Part shown: in pieces, positions 7,976 to 16,557 of the stretch | How positions within the stretch are numbered: position 1 is the first letter of the stretch | How the letters are laid out: every line of letters begins with the position of its first letter | Origin: JAGVSZ01 sp019137045 | GTDB taxonomy: Bacteria; Pseudomonadota; Gammaproteobacteria; Burkholderiales; SG8-39 | Length of the DNA stretch: 64,000 bases | Direction: 5' to 3' | Assembly (NCBI GenBank): GCA_046347635.1 | Contig: JAXMFT010000002.1 | Span: 124,001 to 188,000, forward strand | Position numbers and translations under genes: made by a program | The notes under the pieces: generated by a model | Seen by the model: only the letters and a program-made list of their open reading frames with translations | Told to the model about the DNA's origin: nothing | Databases searched by the model: none

Positions 7976-10255
7976 ATGACCAAGTTCGCCTCGGGACAAT
8001 CCGTCACGCGCTTCGAAGACGCCGCGCTCATCCAGGGCCGCGGCCGCTACGCCGACGACGTGCGGCTCGCCGGCGCGGCGCAGGCGTACGTGCTGCGCTC
8101 GCCGCACGCGCATGCGGCGATCCGTCGGATCGACGCGGCGGCGGCGCGCGCGGCGCCGGGCGTCGTCGCGGTGCTGACCGGCGCCGAGGTGAAGGCCGAC
8201 GGCCTCGGCGACATCCCGTGCATGATCCCGGTGACCAATCCCGACGGCACGCCGCGCGGCGAGACCCCGCGGCCGCTGCTCGCGGCCGACCGCGTGCGGC
8301 ACGTCGGGGACCCGGTCGCGCTGATCGTGGCCGAGACGCTCGGGCAGGCGAAGGACGCCGCCGAGCTGGTCGCGGTCGAGTACGAGCCGCTGCCGGCGGT
8401 GACCGACGCGTTCGCGGCGACGCGGTCCGGGGCGCCACTGGTCTGGCCCGCGATCAGGAACAACGTCTGCTTCGAGCTCGCGCACGGCGACGCGGGCGCG
8501 GTCGATGCCGCATTCGCGCGCGCCGCGCGCGTGGTGAAGGTGGAGCTGGAGAACAACCGCCTGGTCGCCAACCCGCTCGAGCCGCGCGTCGCCGTAGCCG
8601 ACTACGACGCGGCGACGGGCCGCTCGACGCTCTACACCCCGACGCAAGGCGCGCACGTCATCCACGGCCAGATCACCGACGCGATCCTCAAGCTCGAGAA
8701 GGAGAAGCTGCGCGTCGTTTCGGGCAACGTCGGCGGCGGCTTCGGCATGAAGATCTTCCTGCACCCGGAGCAGGCGCTGGTGGTCTGGGCTTCGCGCCGG
8801 CTGCGGCGCGCGGTGCGCTGGACCGGCGAGCGCAGCGAGACGTTCGTGAGCGACGTGCAGGGCCGCGACAACCACTCGATCGCCGAGCTCGCGCTCGACG
8901 GCGAGGCGCGCTTCCTCGCGCTGCGCGTGACCACCTACGCGAACATGGGCGGCTACCTCTCGAACTTCGGCCCGTTCATCCCGCAGCTCGCGCTGTTCGT
9001 GCTCTCGGGCGTCTACCGCATTCCCGCGATCGGGCTGAAGGTCAAGGGCGTGCTCACCAACACGGTGCCGGTCGACGCCTACCGCGGCGCCGGGCGCCCC
9101 GAGGGCATCTACCTCGTCGAGCGCGTGGTGGACGTCGCCGCGCGCGAGCTCGGCCTCGCGCCCGACGAGATCCGCCGGCGCAACTTCATCGACACGTTTC
9201 CCTACCAGACGCCGGTCGAGAGCGAGTACGACAGCGGCGACTTCGGCGGCGCGATGCGGCGCGCGATGGAGAAGGCCGACTGGGCCGGGTTCCCGGCGCG
9301 GCGCGCGGCCGCGGCGCGGCGCGGGCGCCTGGGCGGCATCGGGCTGGCGATGTACATCGAGCGCTGCGGCGGCGGCAACGGCGACACGGTCACGCTGCGG
9401 GTCGGCGGCGACGGCAAGGCGACGGTGATCTCGGGCATGCAGGACAACGGCCAGGGGCACGTCACGAGCTTCAAGCAGGTGCTGTCCGAAAGGCTCGGCA
9501 TCGACGCCGAGGCGATCGAGGTGGTGCAGGGCGACACCGACGTCGTGCCGAGCGGCCTGACCGGCGGCAGCCGCTTCCTCGCGATCGGGGGCGTGGCCGC
9601 GATCGCGGCCGCCGACGAGGCGATCGCGCGCGGCACGGAGACCGCGGCGCAGCTGCTCGAGGCCGCGGCCGCCGACATCGAGTACCGCGACGGCAGCTAC
9701 CGGATCGCCGGCACCGATCGCGGCGTGTCGATCTTCGAGGTCGCGCGCAAGGCGGGCGGCCTGGTGGCGACGCACACGCGCAATCCCGAGAAGCACACCT
9801 ACCCGAACGGCTGCCACATCGTCGAGGTGGAGGTCGACCCGGATACCGGGGCGACGGCGATCGCGCGCTACACGATCGTCGACGATTTCGGGCGCACCCT
9901 GAACCCGCTGCTCGCCGAGGGCCAGATCCACGGGGGAACGGTGCAGGGCGTCGGCCAGGCGCTGCTCGAGCACGCCTACTACGACCCGGCGAGCGGCCAG
10001 CTTCTCGCGGGGTCCTTCATGGACTACGCCATGCCGCGCGCCGACGACGTGCCCTCGTTCGACTGCGAGTTCCGCAACGTCCCGTGCACCGGCAACCCGC
10101 TCGGAGTCAAGGGCGCGGGGGAGGCGGGCGCGGTCGGCGCGCCGGCGGCGGTGGTGAACGCGGTCGTGGACGCGCTCTACGCCCGCACCGGGCTCCGGCA
10201 CATCGACATGCCGACGACGCGCGAGAAAGTCTGGCGCGCGCTGCGCGGCGGGTAG
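7976..10255 (+). CDS. Xanthine dehydrogenase-family molybdopterin-binding subunit
   Basis: The protein has 759 residues, matching the large (molybdenum cofactor) subunit of CoxL/XdhB-type hydroxylases. Visible motifs are GRGRYADDV at the N-terminus, GNVGGGFGMK, AYRGAGRPEG (a form II-type loop rather than the CO-dehydrogenase AYxCSFR loop), GQGHVTSFKQ, and GVKGAGEAGAVGAP, which holds the catalytic Glu near the C-terminus. These enzymes hydroxylate aromatic or heteroaromatic carbon with water. No [2Fe-2S] or FAD subunit is encoded beside it: TRAP genes lie upstream and opposite-strand genes downstream. It must borrow partners from elsewhere or be incomplete. Confidence 0.92.
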   Translation: MTKFASGQSVTRFEDAALIQGRGRYADDVRLAGAAQAYVLRSPHAHAAIRRIDAAAARAAPGVVAVLTGAEVKADGLGDIPCMIPVTNPDGTPRGETPRPLLAADRVRHVGDPVALIVAETLGQAKDAAELVAVEYEPLPAVTDAFAATRSGAPLVWPAIRNNVCFELAHGDAGAVDAAFARAARVVKVELENNRLVANPLEPRVAVADYDAATGRSTLYTPTQGAHVIHGQITDAILKLEKEKLRVVSGNVGGGFGMKIFLHPEQALVVWASRRLRRAVRWTGERSETFVSDVQGRDNHSIAELALDGEARFLALRVTTYANMGGYLSNFGPFIPQLALFVLSGVYRIPAIGLKVKGVLTNTVPVDAYRGAGRPEGIYLVERVVDVAARELGLAPDEIRRRNFIDTFPYQTPVESEYDSGDFGGAMRRAMEKADWAGFPARRAAAARRGRLGGIGLAMYIERCGGGNGDTVTLRVGGDGKATVISGMQDNGQGHVTSFKQVLSERLGIDAEAIEVVQGDTDVVPSGLTGGSRFLAIGGVAAIAAADEAIARGTETAAQLLEAAAADIEYRDGSYRIAGTDRGVSIFEVARKAGGLVATHTRNPEKHTYPNGCHIVEVEVDPDTGATAIARYTIVDDFGRTLNPLLAEGQIHGGTVQGVGQALLEHAYYDPASGQLLAGSFMDYAMPRADDVPSFDCEFRNVPCTGNPLGVKGAGEAGAVGAPAAVVNAVVDALYARTGLRHIDMPTTREKVWRALRGG

Positions 10256-10302
10256 CGCCGGCGCGGGCCCCGGCCGCGTTCGCCGTCCGTGCGCGCGGCG
10301 CG

Positions 10303-10722
10303 TCAGCGGCGGCGCAGGACGAGGAAGGTGCCGCTGCCGCGCGCGATGCGCGCGTCCGCGTGGTACACGAAGCAATTGACGAAGGCGACCTGCCGGCCCG
10401 GCCGCATGAGGTCCACCTCGGCCTCGATCCAGTCCCCGACGCGGGCGTTGCCCGCGAAGTCGACCGAGAGGCTGGTGGTGACGAGCTGACGCGGCGGGTC
10501 GGTGACGAAGCGCGCGGCGTGGCCGAGTGCGAAGTCGACCAGCGTGCAGATCATGCCGCCGTGGACCACGCCGTGCGTGTTGAGGTGTTTCTGCGCGACG
10601 ACCATGCCCACGCGCAGCGCGTCCGGGCCGGCCCGCGCGTAGAGCGGCCCGACCAGCTCGTGGAACGGGCTGGTCGCTTCGATCGGCGCGAAGCCGGGCG
10701 GGACGCGCGCGGCGGCGGTCAC
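10303..10722 (-). CDS. PaaI-type hotdog-fold thioesterase
   Basis: The protein has 139 residues with a single hotdog domain. The motif NTHGVVHGGMICTLVDFALG (about residues 48-67) matches PaaI/acyl-CoA thioesterases, where the HGG loop and the acidic residue on the following helix act on the thioester. A conserved strand, TTSLSVDFAGNARVGD, follows. The GTG start at 10722 overlaps the stop of the HutD gene by four bases (GTGA). It is the third gene of the indolepyruvate oxidoreductase operon and may hydrolyse the aryl-acetyl-CoA products of that enzyme. The acyl specificity is inferred from context only. Confidence 0.88.
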   Translation of the reverse strand: MTAAARVPPGFAPIEATSPFHELVGPLYARAGPDALRVGMVVAQKHLNTHGVVHGGMICTLVDFALGHAARFVTDPPRQLVTTSLSVDFAGNARVGDWIEAEVDLMRPGRQVAFVNCFVYHADARIARGSGTFLVLRRR

Positions 10723-11330
10723 GCGCGCTCCGCGTGCAGGCGCACGAGCGCAAGCTGCGCAGTGCGCCCCGCGGCCGGCGCGAGGGCGATCTCCGTGGCG
10801 CCCGCGTCGTCGACCAGGACCGAGTCGTCCGCGGCGAGCGTCGCCTTGCCCCATCGCCCCCAGGCCTCGACCGGGCCGCGCGCGACGTAGACGAGCAGGG
10901 TCTCGCCCGCGGGCTTCGTGAGCGGTTGCCCGGCCGCCGCCTCCACGATCTCCAGCCGCGCGCCCGCGCGGCCGCGACGGGTCATCACGTTGAACACCTC
11001 GACCGGGCCGTCGTGCAGGGCGCATTCCACGTCCCACTCGCCGCGAAAGGCGAAGGGCCGGAGCGGCGCCGCGATGGACTGCTCGAATGCCGCGCCGTCC
11101 GGTCCGGGCCGGATCCGCAGGGTGAGCCCGCTTCCGCCGATCAGCATGAACTGGCGGTCGAGCCCGGGGTAGCGCGAGAACGGCCCGGCGGCGGCGATCT
11201 CGGGCCGGCTCACGTGCCAGTCGAGCGTGTCGTAGCCGGCGCGCGCGGGCGAGACCGCGATCCGGTGCGCGGTCCCGCGGCCGTTCTTCCACGGGATCGC
11301 GCGGTACTGCGCGCGCCGGAGAATCTTCAA
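10719..11330 (-). CDS. HutD/Ves family protein
   Basis: The protein has about 203 residues and belongs to the HutD/Ves bicupin family. The N-terminal KNGRGTAHRIAVSP region and DWHVSRPEIAAAGPFSRYPG are characteristic, as is FNVMTRRG in the middle. HutD is linked to histidine-utilisation operons in other bacteria, but its biochemical role is not well defined. No hut genes are present here. The TTG start at 11330 overlaps the upstream TGA by two bases (TTGA) and places the conserved N-terminus correctly; no nearby ATG does. Start confidence is moderate, family confidence high. Confidence 0.82.
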   Translation of the reverse strand: MKILRRAQYRAIPWKNGRGTAHRIAVSPARAGYDTLDWHVSRPEIAAAGPFSRYPGLDRQFMLIGGSGLTLRIRPGPDGAAFEQSIAAPLRPFAFRGEWDVECALHDGPVEVFNVMTRRGRAGARLEIVEAAAGQPLTKPAGETLLVYVARGPVEAWGRWGKATLAADDSVLVDDAGATEIALAPAAGRTAQLALVRLHAERA

Positions 11331-14300
11331 GCCGCTTTCGCCGGCGCGGGCGCGGGCGCACGGAAGACGGCGAGCAGCTGCGCCTCCTTCTCCCTGGCCG
11401 CCTTCAGGTTGCGCAGCTTCACGTGGCCGAAGCCGCGGATCTCCTCCGGGATCCCGGCGATCGCCACCGCGGTGGCGTGCCGGTCGCGGTCCAGGCGGCC
11501 GAGCAGCTCCTCGATCGTGCGCTCGTAGTCGGCGACGAGCTGGCGCTCCGTGCGGCGCTCCGCGGTGCGCCCGAACACGTCGAGGGCGGTGCCGCGCAGC
11601 CTCTTCAGCCGCGCGAGCACGCGGAACGCGGTCAGCATCCACGGCCCGAACTCGGACTTACGCGCCACGCCGGTCACCGGATCGGGCCTGTTCAGCAGCG
11701 GCGGCGCGAGGTGGAACCTGAGCTGGAAGTCGCCCTCGAACGCGCGCTTCACGCGCTGCATGAACTCGGGTTGCGCGAAGAGCCGCGCCACCTCGTACTC
11801 GTCCTTGTAGGCCATCAGCTTGAAGGCGCCGCGCGCCACCGCCTCGGTCAGCTTCGTTCCCAGACCCCGACCCGTCTCGGCCGCGCGCACGCGCTCGACG
11901 AGCCGCCGGTAGCGCGCCGCGTAGGCGGCGTCCTGGTACCCGGTGAGGAACTCCGCGCGGCGGGCGATGATCTCGTCGAGGGAATGCGCCGGGTGCTGGG
12001 TGATCGGGATCACCTCCCGCGGCGTGGCGACCCGCTCCACGCGCGCCAGGTCGTGCGCCGCCCGCCGGCCCCAGAGGAACGCCTTCAGGTTCGCCTCCAC
12101 CGCGACCGCGTTCAGCTCGATCGCGCGCTCGATCGCGGCGGCGGTGACCGGCACGAGGCCCTTCTGGTACGCGTAGCCGAGCATGAAAGGGTTGGTGGCG
12201 ATCGCGTCGCCGAGCAGCGCGGTCGCGAGCCGCGTGGCGTCGACGAAGTCCGCCCCCGCGGCACCGACCGCCGCGCTGATCTCGCTCTGCATGTCCGCGG
12301 CCGGGAGCACCCAGTCGGGATTGCGCGTGAAGTCCGCGGTCGGCACCTGCGCGCTGTTGACGACCAGGCGGGTGCGCCCGGGCTGCACCTTCGACTGCGC
12401 CTCGGCGCCCGCCGCCACGACCAGGTCGCACGCGATGACCGCGTTCGCCTCCCCGGTGGCGATCCGGGCCGAGTACAGCTCCTCGGGGCGGAGCGCGATG
12501 CGCACGTGCGACATGACCGCGCCGTTCTTCTGCGCGAGCCCGGTCATGTCCAGCACGCTGACGCCCCGGCCCTCGATGTGCGCCGCCATCCCGAGCAGCG
12601 CGCCCACCGTGATCACGCCGGTGCCGCCGATCCCGGTGACGAGCACGCCGTAGGGCCCGTCCAGCGCCGGCAGGCGCGGCTCGGGCAGCGGCGCCCAGTC
12701 CTCCCCGCCGTCGGCGAGCGCCTCGCCCCGGCGCACGCGCCCGCCCACGACGGTGACGAAGCTCGGGCAGAAGCCCTTCACGCACGAGTAGTCCTTGTTG
12801 CACGAGGACTGGTTGATGGTGCGCTTGCGCCCGAACTCGGTCTCGAGGGGCTCGACCGAGACGCAGTTCGACTGCACGCCGCAGTCGCCGCAGCCCTCGC
12901 ATACCAGCTCGTTGATGAACACGCGCTGCTGCGGGTCGGGGAAGGTGCCGCGCTTGCGCCGGCGGCGCTTCTCGGCGGCGCAGGTCTGGTCGTAGACGAG
13001 GACCGAGACGCCGGTGAACTCGCGCAGTTCGCGCTGCACGGCGTCGAGATCGTCGCGCTGCCGCACGGGCACGCCGCCCTTCAGCGCGACACCGCGATAC
13101 TTGTCCGGTTCGTCGGTGACGACCACGATCCGCTCGACGCCCTCCGCCGCCACCTGGTCCACGATCATCGGCACCGACAGCGGGCCGTCGACGCGCTGCC
13201 CGCCGGTCATCGCGACCGCGTCGTTGAAGAGGATCTTGTAGGTGATCGGCACCTTCGCCGCCACCGCCGCGCGGATCGCGAGCAGCCCGGAGTGGTAGTA
13301 CGTGCCGTCGCCGAGGTTGGCGAAGATGTGCCGCTCCTCGGTGAACGGCGCCTGGCCGATCCACGACGCGCCTTCGCCGCCCATGTGGCTGAACGTCGCG
13401 GTGTTGCGATCCATCCACACCGCCATGAAGTGGCAGCCGATCCCGGCGGTGGCGCGGCTCCCCTCCGGGACGCGCGTGGAGGTGTTGTGCGGGCAGCCGG
13501 AGCAGAAGTACGGGACGCGCTGCACCGTCACGCGCTGCCGCGCGAGCGACTCCTCCTTCGCCTCCAGGAACGCGAGCCGCGCCCGGATGCGATCGGAGGT
13601 GTGGAAACGCGCGATGCGCGCGGCGATCGCCTTCGCGACGACGCCCGGCGAGAGCTCGCCCGCGCCGGGCAGCAGCCACTGGCCGTGCGGCAGCGCCCAC
13701 TCGCCCTTCTCGTCGAACTTGCCGACCACGCGCGGGCGCACGTCCTCGCGCCAGTTGTACAGCTCCTCCTTGAGCTGGTACTCGAGGAACTGGCGCTTCT
13801 CCTCCACGACCAGGATTTCCTCCAGACCCTGCGCGAACGCGCGCACGCCTTCGGACTCGAGCGGCCAGGTCATGCCCACCTTGAAGACCCGGATGCCGAT
13901 CTCCGCGGCGAGCCGGGCGTCGATCCCGAGGTCGTCCAGCGCCTGGCGCACGTCCATGTACGCCTTGCCCGAGGTGATGATTCCGAGACGCGCGCGCGGG
14001 CTGTCGATCACCACCTCGTTGAGCCGGTTGGCGCGGCAGTACGCGAGCGCCGCGTACAGCTTGTGGTGCAGCAGCCGCTCCTCCTGCACGAGGAACGGGT
14101 CGGGCCAGCGGACGTTCAGCCCGTCGGGGGGCAGCACGATGTCGCCCGGCAGCGCGACCCGGACGCGGTCGGGGTCGACCACCACCGACGCGGAGCTCTC
14201 GACGACGTCGGTGACGCACTTGAACGCCACCCAGCAGCCCGAATAGCGCGACAGCGCATAGGCGTGCACGCCGAGATCGAGGTACTCCTGCACGGACGCC

Positions 14301-14830
14301 GGGTACAGCACCGGCATCATCACCGCCTTGAAGATGTGATCGGTCTGGTGCGGCAGCGTGGACGACTTGGCGGCGTGGTCGTCGCCCGCGCAGACGATGA
14401 CCCCGCCGTGCTTCGAGGTGCCCGCGGCGTTGGCGTGCCGGAAGACGTCGCCGCAGCGGTCGACCCCCGGGCCCTTGCCGTACCAGAGGCCGAAGACACC
14501 GTCGTACTTCGCGCCCCGGAACAGGTTGACCTGCTGGCTGCCCCAGATCGCGGTGGCCGCGAGATCCTCGTTGACGCCGGGCTGGAACACGACGTGATGC
14601 CGATCGAGGAATTTCCGCGCGCGGAACAGGGCCTGGTCGAGCCCGCCGAGCGGCGAGCCGCGGTAGCCGGACACGAACCCGGCGGTGTTGAGCCCGGCGG
14701 CGCGGTCGCGCTGCCGCTGCAGCATCGGCAGCCGCACCAGCGCCTGGACGCCGCTCAGGAACACCCGGCCGCGCTCGAGGGCGTACTTGTCGTCGAGCGT
14801 GACGGTGCGCAATTCCGCAGGTGCGTTCAT
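11327..14830 (-). CDS. Indolepyruvate ferredoxin oxidoreductase family protein (IorA-IorB fusion)
   Basis: The protein has 1167 residues, the length of the single-chain form found in Proteobacteria. In order: a pyrimidine-binding domain (GYRGSPLGGLDQALF near the N-terminus), a central region, a TPP-binding domain with CSGCPHNTS and NLGDGTYYHSG, a cysteine-rich iron-sulphur region (CEGCGDCG and CNKDYSCVKGFCP), and an IorB-like gamma domain beginning GVLVTGIGGTGV. It oxidatively decarboxylates aryl-pyruvates (or branched 2-oxoacids) to acyl-CoA using ferredoxin. It heads a coupled operon with HutD-family and thioesterase genes. The exact 2-oxoacid is not determined by sequence. Confidence 0.93.
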   Translation of the reverse strand: MNAPAELRTVTLDDKYALERGRVFLSGVQALVRLPMLQRQRDRAAGLNTAGFVSGYRGSPLGGLDQALFRARKFLDRHHVVFQPGVNEDLAATAIWGSQQVNLFRGAKYDGVFGLWYGKGPGVDRCGDVFRHANAAGTSKHGGVIVCAGDDHAAKSSTLPHQTDHIFKAVMMPVLYPASVQEYLDLGVHAYALSRYSGCWVAFKCVTDVVESSASVVVDPDRVRVALPGDIVLPPDGLNVRWPDPFLVQEERLLHHKLYAALAYCRANRLNEVVIDSPRARLGIITSGKAYMDVRQALDDLGIDARLAAEIGIRVFKVGMTWPLESEGVRAFAQGLEEILVVEEKRQFLEYQLKEELYNWREDVRPRVVGKFDEKGEWALPHGQWLLPGAGELSPGVVAKAIAARIARFHTSDRIRARLAFLEAKEESLARQRVTVQRVPYFCSGCPHNTSTRVPEGSRATAGIGCHFMAVWMDRNTATFSHMGGEGASWIGQAPFTEERHIFANLGDGTYYHSGLLAIRAAVAAKVPITYKILFNDAVAMTGGQRVDGPLSVPMIVDQVAAEGVERIVVVTDEPDKYRGVALKGGVPVRQRDDLDAVQRELREFTGVSVLVYDQTCAAEKRRRRKRGTFPDPQQRVFINELVCEGCGDCGVQSNCVSVEPLETEFGRKRTINQSSCNKDYSCVKGFCPSFVTVVGGRVRRGEALADGGEDWAPLPEPRLPALDGPYGVLVTGIGGTGVITVGALLGMAAHIEGRGVSVLDMTGLAQKNGAVMSHVRIALRPEELYSARIATGEANAVIACDLVVAAGAEAQSKVQPGRTRLVVNSAQVPTADFTRNPDWVLPAADMQSEISAAVGAAGADFVDATRLATALLGDAIATNPFMLGYAYQKGLVPVTAAAIERAIELNAVAVEANLKAFLWGRRAAHDLARVERVATPREVIPITQHPAHSLDEIIARRAEFLTGYQDAAYAARYRRLVERVRAAETGRGLGTKLTEAVARGAFKLMAYKDEYEVARLFAQPEFMQRVKRAFEGDFQLRFHLAPPLLNRPDPVTGVARKSEFGPWMLTAFRVLARLKRLRGTALDVFGRTAERRTERQLVADYERTIEELLGRLDRDRHATAVAIAGIPEEIRGFGHVKLRNLKAAREKEAQLLAVFRAPAPAPAKAA

Positions 14831-14969
14831 CGCGTCTCCTCAACACCGGGACGACCCGGGCGCGCATGCTGCCCCGGCGCGCCGGGTCGCGGCGGCGGGA
14901 CGCTGCCGCGGCAACCGGACCGCGTCCTGCACCGCAGGGGCCATTCTACCTGCCGGGCCGGCGCGATCC

Positions 14970-15920
14970 TCAGTCGGCGAGCGCCCTCCACATGTCCTGA
15001 TCGCGCTCGGCGGTCCAGATGCGCGGATGCGTGATTCCGCTCGCCTCGTCGAACGCGCGCGCCACGTCGAACGGCATGCAGTGCTCGTAGATCGGGAACC
15101 GCCCGTACGCCGGATCGAGCCGCCGGCGCGCCGCCGCGTACACCTGCTTCAGGCTCATTCCCGCCGCGACGCCCTCCTGCGCGCACACGTAGAGCGCGCG
15201 CACGAAATCGCGCGTGAACGCGATCGCCTGCGCGCTGTCCGCGGCGCTCGTCATGGCGGGGCCGCGCCCGGGCACCAGGCGCTCGGGTGCGAGCGCGGCA
15301 AGCCGCTCGAGCGTGGCGGGCCACTCGGCGAGCTGCGCGTCGCCGGCATAGATGCCGGCGTTGTACTCGACCAGGTCGCCGGAGAAGAGCACTTTCTGGG
15401 AGGGAAGCCAGACCACGGAATCTCCGCGCGTGTGCCCCGCTCCCAGGTGGCTGATGCGCACTTCCAAGCGGCCCATCCAGACGGTCATTTCGCGCTCGAA
15501 CGTGAGCGTCGGCCAGGTCAGGCCGGGAATCGACTCGACGTCGCGGAAGAGGCGCGGGAAGCGGCCGATCTCGGAGGCCATGTCCTCCTTGCCGCGCTCC
15601 CGGATCATCTCGCGCGTCGCGCGGCTGGCGATGATCTCCTGCGGCCGGTAGGCGGAGGCGCCGAGCACCCGCACGGCGTGATAGTGCGAGAGCACGACGT
15701 ACTTGATCGGCCGGTCGGTCACCTGCCGCACGTGCCGGATGACGTCCTGCGCCATCGCCGGCGTCGCCTGCGTATCGATGACCATGACGCCGTCGTCGCC
15801 GACGACGATCCCGGTGTTGGGGTCGCCTTCGGCGGTGTAGGCGTAGGCGTTCTCGGAGAGCCGGACGAACGTGACCGGCTTGTCGGCGAGGTCGGCTTGG
15901 GAGGCGAACGACTTGGCCAC
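14970..15920 (-). CDS. MBL-fold metallo-hydrolase with altered metal site
   Basis: The protein has 316 residues with a metallo-beta-lactamase fold. The HxHxDH motif is changed: His79 and His81 remain in SHYHAVRVLG, but the DH pair is replaced by Val83 and Arg84. His163 (AGHTRGD) and Asp182 (FSGDLVEY) are kept, while the final conserved His is Arg219 (VPGRGPAM). The first zinc site is therefore intact and the second site appears lost. The sequence resembles quinoprotein-relay-system or SoxH-like MBL proteins. It stands alone upstream of the tRNA cluster on the opposite strand. Confidence 0.88.
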   Translation of the reverse strand: MAKSFASQADLADKPVTFVRLSENAYAYTAEGDPNTGIVVGDDGVMVIDTQATPAMAQDVIRHVRQVTDRPIKYVVLSHYHAVRVLGASAYRPQEIIASRATREMIRERGKEDMASEIGRFPRLFRDVESIPGLTWPTLTFEREMTVWMGRLEVRISHLGAGHTRGDSVVWLPSQKVLFSGDLVEYNAGIYAGDAQLAEWPATLERLAALAPERLVPGRGPAMTSAADSAQAIAFTRDFVRALYVCAQEGVAAGMSLKQVYAAARRRLDPAYGRFPIYEHCMPFDVARAFDEASGITHPRIWTAERDQDMWRALAD

Positions 15921-16076
15921 GAGCGGTCCTCCGAGGGTCCTAGCGGTCGTCGCGCCGCCGCTTGGCAGCGGGGGCGAGCGGGCGGCGGATTCTAGCGCGC
16001 GGTCCGGTACTTACGGGCGGTCCGGCATGGTCCTTGCCTGCCGGCCGCGCCGGGCGTGCTCTCGCCCGCTAGAGGT

Positions 16077-16105
16077 TTGACAGTACAGGGAAAACGCCAC
16101 ATAAT
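16077..16105 (+). promoter_or_regulatory. Strong sigma-70 promoter of the tRNA-tuf operon
   Basis: A consensus -35 TTGACA at 16077-16082 and a -10 CATAAT at 16100-16105 are separated by 17 bases. The first tRNA base lies 14 bases after the -10 box. This is one of the two best promoter matches in the window. Confidence 0.85.
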
Positions 16106-16119
16106 CACGCGTTTCGTTC

Positions 16120-16206
16120 GGAGGGGTGCCCGAGCGGCTAAAGGGGGCAGACTGTAAATCTGTTGGCCATGCGCCTACGTAGGTTCGAATCCTACCCCCT
16201 CCACCA
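16120..16206 (+). tRNA. tRNA-Tyr (GTA)
   Basis: The gene folds as a class II tRNA of 87 bases with an encoded CCA end. The acceptor GGAGGGG pairs with CCCCTCC, the anticodon stem-loop carries GTA at 16154-16156, a long variable arm follows, and the T-loop reads TTCGAAT. It is first in the tRNA-Tyr, Gly, Thr cluster that precedes tuf. Confidence 0.97.
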
Positions 16207-16256
16207 GCGACATCGCGCGCACGACGGGCTCACCACGAATCGAACCTGGAATGCAC

Positions 16257-16330
16257 GCGGGTGTAGCTCAATGGTAGAGCAGAAGCCTTCCAAGCTTATG
16301 ACGAGGGTTCGATTCCCTTCACCCGCTCCA
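16257..16330 (+). tRNA. tRNA-Gly (TCC)
   Basis: A 74-base cloverleaf with acceptor GCGGGTG pairing CACCCGC, anticodon TCC at 16289-16291, T-loop TTCGATT and encoded CCA. One weak pair is seen at the top of the anticodon stem. It is cotranscribed with the flanking tRNA genes. Confidence 0.97.
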
Positions 16331-16386
16331 ACGCGTCCGGTGGCGGGAGCCGGGCGCCGAGGGCAACCCGCGGGACGAACGGATTC

Positions 16387-16461
<75 letters not shown>

Positions 16462-16557
16462 AGACAGGCGGCAAGGGCGACACCGGCAGCGGGCCGGAGC
16501 AGCGGGATTCGACGACAGCAGTCATCACCATCTCAGAGCACAGCAAGGGTAGCAGCC

